Source of the DNA: Spirosoma sp. KUDC1026
GTDB lineage: Bacteria; Bacteroidota; Bacteroidia; Cytophagales; Spirosomataceae
Length of the DNA: 64,000 bases
Assembly: GCF_013375035.1 (NCBI RefSeq)
Contig: NZ_CP056032.1
Span: 3,018,001-3,082,000 of the forward strand
Direction: 5' to 3'
In this document: positions 16,402 through 23,737 of the stretch, in pieces
How positions within the stretch are numbered: position 1 is the first letter of the stretch
How the letters are laid out: each line of letters begins with the position of its first letter
Program-made: the position numbers and the translations under genes
Notes under the pieces: generated by a model
What the model was told of the DNA's origin: nothing
What the model saw: the letters and a program-made list of their open reading frames with translations, nothing else
The model's database searches: none

Positions 16402-16468
16402 GGTATCTGAATGTAAAAGGACTAAACTGTTTTTACAATTTTGTCCAGTCATTCAGGGGGTTAAGACA

Positions 16469-17736
16469 AAATAATACATAAAGCTTTAAAACAGCTCAAA
16501 AGATCACAGTTTCCAAAAGAAAGGGTAATAGGGCCACAAAATCATTATACAGAAGATACACAGCGAAAAACCAACGCTTTGGCTGTTTGTGATGTAAAGA
16601 AAAACTCTCTTAGTCAATATATCGCAGCATCTACTTTTACGCATTGTTTTGATGGGTGGAATTACGTTGCAAGAGGTGTTGAGTCTTTAATAAATGGTGA
16701 TATAGGAAGTTGCATTCACTTTTTGTACTACTCAGAGTTGAGGGCTGTTATGTCAATCATGGCATGTGAAGGAATAGGCGTATTCGGTAAAAGACATTTC
16801 TATTTTAATAATTCTGAAGATGCTAATTTTATAAACGGCACCACCCATGTTGCTGCAAAGGAATTGATTGAAAGTTGGTCAACCCTAGATAAAAAACAAA
16901 CCTTTTTTAATGTAATTAAGCTTAACGGACACACTTTAGAAAATATAGCTGTTGCTGCTGGAGTATCTGCTAATTCAGCTTACAGATCTACTATATTAAG
17001 AGATTGGTTGTCAAAATGGAGTGTAGATTTAAAGCTATCAGAAGATCAAACACTCCGTAATGAAATGAGCTACAGGCCTCATTTCAGTCAAGAAAAGGTG
17101 GATTCAACTGATCTTCTAAATAAATTGGTAACAATATGGCAATCGTTGGAGCCAAGTACTGTTGCTAATTTTTCAGAACTGGATAGACATCTTGTACGTA
17201 TTACTTTAGAGGTAATGTATTCTATGCGTACAGGCAAAACACCTGTGGGACCGAAATATATAAAATTTGTGAAAGATGTTTTGCAGGAAATAGGGGAAGG
17301 CAAGAATAAAGTTCTTGTTAAATTTCTAGTAAGGGAGATAATACCAGATGATCACTTCATACTTACGGAAGCTCATAAAGCCTCTTTGGACAATAGAATT
17401 ATCCTTAACGATCCTGTGCCAATGTTATGCAGATCAATTCTTTTATTACGATTAGCCTCGGGAAGTGTGAATAGTATTTTTAGTAAATGTTACATTAACA
17501 GTAATGATTTGAGATTTTGGTGGAATTCTATATCCTTGAAACAGGGAATTATAAATGATTTGGATCCAGATATGGAGACTAATGATTTGTATTCTGATAT
17601 ACGTGATTCAATAGATAGTATAGAAGATAAGGTTGAAATGGGAAACTCTGTTAAAAAGAATTTGGATACTATATCGAGCGAAATTAACATAATTAAACAG
17701 TTTCAAAGGACTTGCTTTTGGGGTATTGGGTTATGA
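16469..17736 (+). pseudogene. Unrecognised cassette protein, 3' fragment (main body)
   Basis: The reconstructed protein is 434 aa and this piece supplies all but the first 13 residues. The visible body is mostly predicted alpha-helical, with a conserved-looking core HCFDGWNYVARGVESLINGD, followed by HFLYYSELRAVMSIMACEGIGVF. The W-x-Y...GD...YY-ELRA pattern suggests a HEPN-like helical domain, but that is only an impression. A gene caller would start it at TTG 16579, yet the frame is open to the IS end. It overlaps the methyltransferase start in ATGA at 17733-17736. Function unknown; the context suggests a partner of the methyltransferase and DGQHR protein. Confidence 0.75.
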
Positions 17737-17848
17737 AGTATATGGGATCAAAAGCTAGTATGTTGAAAAATGGACTTGGTGATCTTGTTCTGGAATATTC
17801 AAAAAAAGCTAACAGATTCTTCGATCCATTTTGTGGTTCTGCTGCTGT
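17733..17848 (+). pseudogene. D12-class DNA adenine methyltransferase, fragment 1 (N-terminus)
   Basis: ATG at 17733 gives MKYMGSKASMLKNGLGDLV and then RFFDPFCGSAA, the SAM-binding motif (FCGS) of D12-class N6-adenine methyltransferases. The IS21 element enters after GCTGT (17844-17848). The start overlaps the stop of the preceding gene by 4 bases. Confidence 0.88.
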
Positions 17849-17930
17849 TATATATTCCGGAGATACTGTGCCAGCCAAAACGGCTAAAGTGGGCCACGGT
17901 GGATAAGGGGCGAAGAGGGCATAAAAATAA

Positions 17931-18683
17931 TCAGGATCCGGTTAAATCATTCGTTTTTTTGATGCGCCTGCGCATTGACTCGCCTTGCAACTCAATGCGG
18001 TGTGCCTGATGCACGAGTCGATCCAAGATTGCATCGGCCAGCGTTGGTTCAGCTAGGTACTCATACCACTTAGACACCGGTAACTGCGAGGTAATGATCG
18101 TAGCCGACCGGCCATGGCGATCTTCAATGAGTTGCAGCAAAGCCAGTTTGGCATTCATGTCTAGACTCGATAGGCCCCAATCGTCCAGGATCAATAACTG
18201 CAACCGCTCCAGACGGGCAAGCTCCCGAGTATAGGAGCCATCCGCTCGAGCCAGATGCAGTCGTTCCATAAGTTTAGGCATAGAGAAGTAGCCCACCCGC
18301 AGCCCTCGTTGACAAGCCTGGTAGCCCAGACATGTAGCCAGATAGCTTTTGCCACAACCAGTGGCACCGGTGATGAGAATGTTTTCGCCCCGTCGTACAA
18401 AAGAGAGGTCGCCCAGGCGAAGTACCATACTTTTGTCCAACTGCCGATCAGGCGTGTAAATAACTTCTTCCAGGCTGGCCTGATACCGAAAACGAGCCTG
18501 GGTAATGGCAGTTCGCGTTTTGCGTTCCTGCCGGTATTCGTGTTCGGCATCCAGCAGCGAAGCCAGGAGATGGTCGGTGGGCGGCCACTGATTAACCGGT
18601 AGACGCAGAAGGGTTTCCCAGTGGGTGGCCATGCCCTGTAATTTTAATTGACGCATGCGCTCGAGGGTTGCTTGTGTATTCAT
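17931..18683 (-). CDS. istB: IS21 helper ATPase IstB
   Basis: The 250-aa protein has the DnaC-like AAA+ core: Walker A GATGCGKSYLA, Walker B LLILDDWGLSSLD and a sensor region (ATIITSQLPVSKWYEYL), followed by DAILDRLVHQAHRIEL. It assists IstA in transposition and target choice. It lies 48 bp downstream of istA. Confidence 0.95.
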   Translation of the reverse strand: MNTQATLERMRQLKLQGMATHWETLLRLPVNQWPPTDHLLASLLDAEHEYRQERKTRTAITQARFRYQASLEEVIYTPDRQLDKSMVLRLGDLSFVRRGENILITGATGCGKSYLATCLGYQACQRGLRVGYFSMPKLMERLHLARADGSYTRELARLERLQLLILDDWGLSSLDMNAKLALLQLIEDRHGRSATIITSQLPVSKWYEYLAEPTLADAILDRLVHQAHRIELQGESMRRRIKKTNDLTGS

Positions 18684-18731
18684 GAGTTGATGGTTTAATG
18701 GTTAGCTCTTTTTATCCCCTTTACCCCTTTA

Positions 18732-20279
18732 TTATTGATAGACATCGGCTCCCCGGATGTTCTCATGAGTTGGCAGAGGCTTATGGGTTACCTCCGTTGA
18801 GGTAGTCTTATCTAAATTGCGCTCCAGGATGCTACGGATCAACTTGTAGGAGACAGCCCCATACGTTAACGCCCGCTCACAGGCCCCCTCCAGGCGTTGC
18901 TGGCCAACCTTGGCTACCAGCGATAGTACGCCGGCACAGGAACGGAAGGCCTGTTGGGGATAGCTCCGCGTGTGGAGCAGTTCCTGAATGGCCAGTCGAG
19001 TATGGGGACCGATCTGGCTGGCCTGATCGATAAAGTACTCCGCAGACCACTGGCTCAGCCATTGTTGTTGGCTGGGCAGGTGTTCGCGACGGGTGGTGTA
19101 CTGATAGGCCTCGGGTTGGCGCTCATGAAGCGCAATCCGCTGATGATCATGGTAAATCTCCACGGTCTGAGCGGTGTAAACCAGCTTAACGCTCTGGCCC
19201 ACATGCCGGTAGGGTACGCTATAATAGTGCTTGTCTTCCCCTAACAGTACATGACAGTTGGGATGCACTTTGGCCATGCGAAAGGCTTTGGACCGGTAAG
19301 GCTGTAGCGGCAAAGGCATCAGCGTGGCTTCTTCCAGGGTCTCAAAACGCTGACGTCTTGAGTAGGGCTTACCCTGAAAGCACTGCCGGTTGTGGACTTC
19401 TACTTGTTGAGCAATAGCTTGGTTCAGTTCCTTCAAAGAGTGAAAGCTCTGTTCTTGTAGGGGAACATATACCCGACTATAGAGAATGGAGATGGTCTTC
19501 TCCACCAGCGCTTTATCGCGCGGCTTGCCACTACGGGCTGGATAGATACAGGTACTGTAATGAGCCGCAAAGTCTTCAATCGACTCGTTCAGATCAGGCT
19601 CATAGCGGTTGGCTTTGGTCACGGCGGCTTTCAGGTTATCGGGCACAATGGCCTCGGGGACACCACCAAAGTAGGTTAGCGCATCGGATAAGGCTTGTAG
19701 GAAATCGGCTTTTCGCTGACTGGCAACCGCTTTAGCAAAAGTGAGTTGGGAACAGGCCAGCACGGCGACAAAAAGCTCGACTGGCTGAGGCTGACCGGTA
19801 GTTGGATCGACCAGGGCTAGCTTTTTACCGGCATAATCGACGAAAAGCGTCTCCCCAGCTTTGTGCTCCAGGTGCATCACCGTCTGCTGGTTGAGTCGCC
19901 AGGTCCGGTAGCGCTCACAAAATTGGGAGTACTGGATGGCATTGGGGTTAGCCTGCTTATAAGCTAGCCATAAGTGATGGCGGGTCACACCCGGCTTGGC
20001 CAATTGGGCTTCGTAGTTCTCAAATCGTTGGTAGAGATCACCCAGCCGATCGGCCTCTGGTTGGGGTACACGATGAGTGAACAGGCGGTGAAGTTGATCA
20101 TCCTGCCAGCTCAAAGCCTGAGCCAAGTCCGAAAAATGCGCTTCGACTATACGCAAATAGTGTTCGACGGTGGTTCGGGAAATGGCTAAAGCCGAAGCAA
20201 TCCGGCGCTGGCTGAAGCCCTGCTGGCGGAGTTGAAGAATCCGACGGAGTTGAAACATAGGTAAGCGAGAGTTAGCCAT
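18732..20279 (-). CDS. istA: IS21 transposase IstA
   Basis: The 515-aa protein starts with a helix-turn-helix (RQQGFSQRRIASALAISRTT). The DDE integrase core follows: ETLFVDYAGKKLALVD with the first Asp, EAIVPDNLKAAVTKANRYEP with the second, and PARSGKPRDKALVEKTISIL with the Glu. Length and layout are normal and no disruption is visible. Confidence 0.95.
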   Translation of the reverse strand: MANSRLPMFQLRRILQLRQQGFSQRRIASALAISRTTVEHYLRIVEAHFSDLAQALSWQDDQLHRLFTHRVPQPEADRLGDLYQRFENYEAQLAKPGVTRHHLWLAYKQANPNAIQYSQFCERYRTWRLNQQTVMHLEHKAGETLFVDYAGKKLALVDPTTGQPQPVELFVAVLACSQLTFAKAVASQRKADFLQALSDALTYFGGVPEAIVPDNLKAAVTKANRYEPDLNESIEDFAAHYSTCIYPARSGKPRDKALVEKTISILYSRVYVPLQEQSFHSLKELNQAIAQQVEVHNRQCFQGKPYSRRQRFETLEEATLMPLPLQPYRSKAFRMAKVHPNCHVLLGEDKHYYSVPYRHVGQSVKLVYTAQTVEIYHDHQRIALHERQPEAYQYTTRREHLPSQQQWLSQWSAEYFIDQASQIGPHTRLAIQELLHTRSYPQQAFRSCAGVLSLVAKVGQQRLEGACERALTYGAVSYKLIRSILERNLDKTTSTEVTHKPLPTHENIRGADVYQ

Positions 20280-20425
20280 GCTTGACTACAAACGTGAGTG
20301 ATGTTCGTTCACGTCAGGGCCAAACTAGGGGTCTTGGCTCACTTATCCACGATGGCCCATTTTGTGCCGGAATACCCGGCCGGATTGGGCCGGAATGACT
20401 GGCTTACTTTATGCCGGAATATATA

Positions 20426-21022
20426 GCTGTAACTTGTTTTGTTGCAGAACAAGTGGATAAAGTAGTCTTTGCAGGTGATTTGCAACAATACTCAGTTGAA
20501 GTTGCTAATTCTATATTGTCTCGAAACGAGCCATTGAGCAGATTAAAGCGAGATCAAGCATGTAGTATTATAGAGAATGTGAAGGCTGAATATAGTAGGC
20601 TTTTTGACAGTAATGAGATTACCAAGGACGTGAAGTATGTAAGAGAGAATATAGTGAATAGTTCAAAAAGTGAAAGAAAAATAACTCGTGCATATGGAGG
20701 TTATTACCTTAGTTATAATCAAAGTTTACTAATTGATTTGATATTAGAGAGTTTACCCGTTGATGTAGAGCTACGTTGTATCATGTTAGCATCAATAATA
20801 GAAGCCACATCTCAGTGTGTTGCAGCACCTGGTCACACAGCTCAATATTTTAAGCCTGTGGGTAAAGGGCTTGATGCTATAATAGATGCTTGGAAAAGAG
20901 ATCCTCTTGTATATTATGAAAGAAATTTTGACAGAATTGCCGATAGGTTTGCTAAGACAAAAGGTGAGGCAATAGTAGGCGAAGCTGGTTCTCTCTTGAA
21001 TAAAGTGAAAGAAGGAGATTTA
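20426..21022 (+). pseudogene. D12-class DNA adenine methyltransferase, fragment 2
   Basis: After IS21 and one GCTGT copy are removed, the frame reads GSAAVTCFVAEQVDKVVFAG, then DLQQYSVEVANSILSR, as in related enzymes where AGDLQ-Y follows the SAM motif. The segment also holds the GGYYLSYNQSLLID and PGHTAQYFKPVG regions. It ends with GDL at TTA 21020-21022, where the IS5 element inserts. The ATG at 20411 lies in the IS21 end and is not the native start. Confidence 0.85.
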
Positions 21023-21884
21023 GAGCGTGTTGGGGAATTGAGAAAGCTTGAGAGTCGTGTCAACTTTGTGTCGACCAAGACATGAAGCAATGACTAAACA
21101 GTGGCAACCACTGACCGACCCTCAATGGGCCGCAATTTCGCCTTTCTTTGACCTTCGACGCAAGCGGACTCATAATTTGCGCCACATCGTAGACGCCTTG
21201 TTGTGGTTGCTTCGAACCGGCTGTCAGTGGCGTAACCTGCCCTCGCATTGGCCACACTGGCAGGCGGTGTACTACTATTTCGATCAGTGGAAACAGGCTG
21301 GTATATTTGAGCAGATCAACGCTGCTTTGAATCAACTCGACCGTCAGCAAGCCGGACGAGCAAGTCATCCATCAGTACTATGCATTGATTCACAAAGCGT
21401 TAAGTTGCATCCCATGATCTGTGAACAGCGCGGTCTAGACGGCAACAAGCGTATCAATGGCCGCAAACGAACTCTAATCGTGGATACCCAGGGGCGCTTG
21501 TGGGTAGCTGACGTATCGGCGGCTAACGAGGCTGACGGCCCCTTAGCCGTGCCATTGATCACCAACATGCTGTGGCGCGTAGGCGAACGGCTGGAGAAAA
21601 TCTACGGCGATCAAGCTTATAACGGCGTGTTTGCCCGTGAGTTGGAGGGGTGGAGTATTGTATTTGAAAAAGCCTCGCGTCCCGAGTCCGCTCAAGGCTT
21701 TGTACCAGTAGCTAAGCGATGGGTAGTCGAACGCAGCATCGCTTGGACCAATTTCTTCCGCCGGATCGTCAAGGACTATGAGTATACGGTAGCTTCTTCG
21801 GTCAACTGGCTGTATTTGGCTAACATTCAAGTGATACTACAGCGTATTTGAGGTTTGAACCAAATGTAATTCCCCAACACGCTC
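21023..21884 (+). mobile_element. IS5-family (IS1031-type) insertion sequence, complete
   Basis: The 862-bp element has 17-bp perfect inverted ends GAGCGTGTTGGGGAATT and is flanked by TTA at 21020-21022 and 21885-21887. A 3-bp TNA duplication and this length fit the IS1031 group. Excision joins GDL to VFLDPPYSG in frame. Confidence 0.92.
21090..21851 (+). CDS. IS5-family transposase
   Basis: From ATG 21090 the protein is 253 aa (MTKQWQPLTDPQWAAISPFF). It carries VLCIDSQSVKLHP with the first Asp, KIYGDQAYNG with the second, and WVVERSIAWTNFFRRIVKDYE with the Glu and the Y-R/K region. A longer frame from 21048 uses sequence close to the inverted repeat and is less likely. It appears intact. 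Confidence 0.92.
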   Translation: MTKQWQPLTDPQWAAISPFFDLRRKRTHNLRHIVDALLWLLRTGCQWRNLPSHWPHWQAVYYYFDQWKQAGIFEQINAALNQLDRQQAGRASHPSVLCIDSQSVKLHPMICEQRGLDGNKRINGRKRTLIVDTQGRLWVADVSAANEADGPLAVPLITNMLWRVGERLEKIYGDQAYNGVFARELEGWSIVFEKASRPESAQGFVPVAKRWVVERSIAWTNFFRRIVKDYEYTVASSVNWLYLANIQVILQRI

Positions 21885-22160
21885 TTAGTTTTTTTAGATC
21901 CTCCTTATTCTGGAGTGCACTATAGCCGATTTTATCATGTTTTAGAATCTATTGCCAGAAATGAAATGGTTGATGTTAGTGGAATAGGCCGATACCCTGC
22001 TCCTGAAAAAAGGCCTAAGTCAGAATTTAGTATGAAGTCTAAATCAGGAAAAGCGCTTGAAAATATATTTTCTATAATAGCTTCAAGAAAAGCGTCAGCT
22101 ATAATAACGTTCCCTGCTAATGCTGCTAGTAATGGTTTGAGCGGAGCTGCTGTTGAGGTC
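21885..22160 (+). pseudogene. D12-class DNA adenine methyltransferase, fragment 3 (catalytic motif)
   Basis: The frame contains LVFLDPPYSGVHYSRFYHVL, the DPPY motif that holds the target adenine, followed by ESIARNEM and an AIITFPANAASNGLSGAAVEV stretch. It ends at GAGGTC (22155-22160), the target copy for the second IS3 element. No stop or frameshift is present within it. Confidence 0.88.
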
Positions 22161-22355
22161 CACCCGAAAAGCGTTCCGCTCAAAGATTGAGGATCGGACG
22201 TTCATGAGGTCCACCCGAAAAGCGTTCCGCTCAAAGATTGAGGATCGGACGTTCTTGAGGTCCACCCGAAAAGCGTTCCGCTCAAAGATTGAGGATCGGA
22301 CGTTCTGAGGTCCACCCGAAAAGCGTTCCGCTCAAAGATTGAGGATCGGACGTTC
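22155..22355. repeat. Four tandem copies of target site plus IS3 left end
   Basis: Copies start at 22155, 22206, 22257 and 22307 (spacing 51, 51, 50). Each unit is GAGGTC followed by about 44 bases of the IS left terminus (CCACCCGAAAAGCG...GGATCGGACGTT), including the last codons of the transposase. Junctions differ by one or two bases (CAT, CTT, CT before the next GAGGTC). The right end of the IS carries only one copy. Confidence 0.9.
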
Positions 22356-23333
22356 ATGTGTTGGTTTTTCTTTTCCCTTTCCAACCTCATCTGGGGTTAA
22401 ACCACCAAGAGAGCTGTGGGGGCGGAAGCTATTATATTCTTGCCTCCAGTGTTCAATTTTTTCCCGAGCATCGTCTAGCGATAAGAACCAGTGAGCGTTC
22501 AAGCACTCGTCCCGGAAACTACCATTAAATGACTCGATAAACGCATTATCCGTTGGCTTTCCTGGCCTTGAAAAGTCCAGCGTCACTTTGTTATCATAAG
22601 CCCACTTGTCCAGGAACTTTGAGATAAATTCACTGCCATTGTCCACTTGAATCCGTTCGGGTACAGCCAAATCTACAATTTTTAAGTGATTCATTACGGC
22701 CACCACGTCTTCACCCTTTAATGATTGGCCGACATGGATGGCTAAGCACTGGCGACTATAATTATCGACTACAGTTAAGGCCCGGATTTTTCGGCCATCA
22801 AATAGCTGATCAGCCACAAAGTCCATGCTCCAGCACTGATGGATACTGGAGAGTTGGGGGCGCTCTAACCGGTGGGCAGCGGCTCGATTACGACGGGGAC
22901 GCTTGCTTCTGAGATGCAATCCTTCTTCACAATACACCCTATAGACCCTTTTGTGGTTGTCACGCCAGCCTTCCCGGCGCAACAGCACATAAATCCGCTG
23001 ATAACCGTACCGAACCCTTACTTGGGCAATTTCTTTGATTCGTTTCCGGATCACGGAGTCATCTCGACGACGAGACTTGAACTGCAAAGAGGATCGACGG
23101 AATTGAATAACAGAGCAGGCACGACGGGCTGAAACGCGATAGTTTTCCATTAAACTTGAGGCCAGTTTCCTTTGCTGAACTGGCCTCAAAGCTTTTTTTT
23201 GAGCACATCCTGAAGCATTTGTTTGTCCAGGCTCAGGTCGGCCACTAGCTGTTTCAGCTGACGGTTTTCTTCTTCCAACTGGCGTAATCGGTGCAGTTCG
23301 GCAACACCCAATCCGCCATACTTCTTCTTCCAA
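22332..23333 (-). CDS. IS3-family transposase OrfB (IS407 type)
   Basis: The catalytic core is clear: [30 protein letters not shown] with the first Asp, [19 protein letters not shown] with the second, and [22 protein letters not shown] with the Glu. The native product probably starts after a -1 shift at the A8 run (23193-23200) in orfA, so the region upstream of [16 protein letters not shown] overlaps orfA in another frame. The stop lies within the fourth copy of the left-end repeat. Confidence 0.9.
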   Translation of the reverse strand: MEEEVWRIGCCRTAPITPVGRRKPSAETASGRPEPGQTNASGCAQKKALRPVQQRKLASSLMENYRVSARRACSVIQFRRSSLQFKSRRRDDSVIRKRIKEIAQVRVRYGYQRIYVLLRREGWRDNHKRVYRVYCEEGLHLRSKRPRRNRAAAHRLERPQLSSIHQCWSMDFVADQLFDGRKIRALTVVDNYSRQCLAIHVGQSLKGEDVVAVMNHLKIVDLAVPERIQVDNGSEFISKFLDKWAYDNKVTLDFSRPGKPTDNAFIESFNGSFRDECLNAHWFLSLDDAREKIEHWRQEYNSFRPHSSLGGLTPDEVGKGKEKPTHERPILNL

Positions 23334-23452
23334 TTGTAATAGGTAGCCTCGCTAATTCCCATTTTGCGGCATACTTCAGCCACGGCTACTCCGGTCTCAG
23401 CTTGCTTGAGAGCAAAGACGATTTGCGCTTCGGTGAACTTGGTTTTCTTCAT
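23186..23452 (-). CDS. IS3-family transposase OrfA (IS407 type)
   Basis: The 88-aa protein [20 protein letters not shown] has the standard helix-turn-helix ([24 protein letters not shown]) and the leucine-rich tail ([25 protein letters not shown]). It ends in VLKKKL, coded through the slippery A8 tract used to make the OrfAB fusion. Confidence 0.92.
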   Translation of the reverse strand: MKKTKFTEAQIVFALKQAETGVAVAEVCRKMGISEATYYNWKKKYGGLGVAELHRLRQLEEENRQLKQLVADLSLDKQMLQDVLKKKL

Positions 23453-23526
23453 GACGATTTGTTTGATTTAAGTTAATCCAAATCGCCCGATTTTCTCTAC
23501 TTTATACTGGAACGCTTTTCCGGGGG

Positions 23527-23676
23527 GAGGTCACTGTAAAAGAAATAGCGCAGAATCATTTTAAGGTAAAAAAAGAGATTGTAAAGGGAGCTTTTAGCAC
23601 ATTGGGAGGGAACAATAACAATCGACCAGCTCGAATGGATTCAAGCGAATTAGTTCTTCTATTGGAATCCAAATAA
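23527..23676 (+). pseudogene. D12-class DNA adenine methyltransferase, fragment 4 (C-terminus)
   Basis: After one GAGGTC copy, ACT at 23533 continues TVKEIAQNHFKVKKEI, then AFSTLGGNNNNRPARM and ELVLLLESK before TAA at 23674-23676. The STLGGNN-R and ELVLLL pattern is the usual end of this subfamily. The four fragments together give a 374-aa protein with no stop. The stop codon lies inside a 29-bp inverted repeat. Confidence 0.85.
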
Positions 23677-23737
23677 TATAACCAAGTTATGGACCGGCAT
23701 CTCAAAGTTGCCGGTCCATAACTTGGTTATATTATTT
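23671..23737. terminator. 29-bp perfect inverted repeat between convergent genes, probable bidirectional terminator
   Basis: Bases 23671-23699 are the exact reverse complement of 23709-23737, with a 9-nt loop. The arm starts AAATAATATAACC and ends GACCGGCA. Both the methyltransferase stop (23674-23676) and the integrase stop (23732-23734) fall inside the arms, so both genes end AAA-TAA-TATAACC. Confidence 0.8.

Larger units (their letters stand above)
15182..16468 (-). mobile_element. IS3-family insertion sequence, complete
   Basis: The 1287-bp element has ends TGTCTTAGCCCCCT and, on the other strand, TGTCTTAACCCCCT; the TG...CA termini are typical of IS3. The inverted repeats continue through a shared CTGGACAAA. 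AAAT flanks it on both sides (15178-15181 and 16469-16472). It carries orfA and orfB on the minus strand. Confidence 0.88.
17849..20425 (-). mobile_element. IS21-family insertion sequence, complete
   Basis: The 2577-bp element has 12-bp perfect ends TATATATTCCGG and a second pair of repeats further in (GGGCCA-C/T-n-GTGGATAAG near each end), as IS21 elements do. The target duplication is GCTGT at 17844-17848 and 20426-20430. It carries istA and istB on the minus strand, in the usual order. Confidence 0.9.
22161..23526 (-). mobile_element. IS3-family (IS407-type) insertion sequence with expanded left end
   Basis: The right end CCCCCGAAAAGCGTTCC (minus strand) matches the left CACCCGAAAAGCGTTCC with one difference. 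GAGGTC flanks it at 22155-22160 and 23527-23532. The core element would run from 22313 (1214 bp), with the extra 152 bases being the repeated left ends. It carries orfA and orfB on the minus strand. Confidence 0.88.

Noticed and set aside
17849..17860. TATATA as the IS21 target duplication
   Set aside because: It is part of the element's own inverted end (TATATATTCCGG); taking GCTGT as the duplication restores the methyltransferase frame, whereas TATATA does not.
20411..21085. Separate 224-aa gene
   Set aside because: It starts inside the IS21 end and runs into the IS5 element; the native part is the middle of the methyltransferase.
21915..22190. Separate 91-aa gene
   Set aside because: It is methyltransferase fragment 3 plus a few codons read into the IS3 left end.
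22155..22355. Regular repeats that might be a CRISPR array
   Set aside because: The units are contiguous, with no unique spacers, and consist of the IS end and target site.
22202..22390. Minus-strand ORF with repeated FGWTS segments
   Set aside because: It is a translation of the tandem IS-end array, not a repeat protein.
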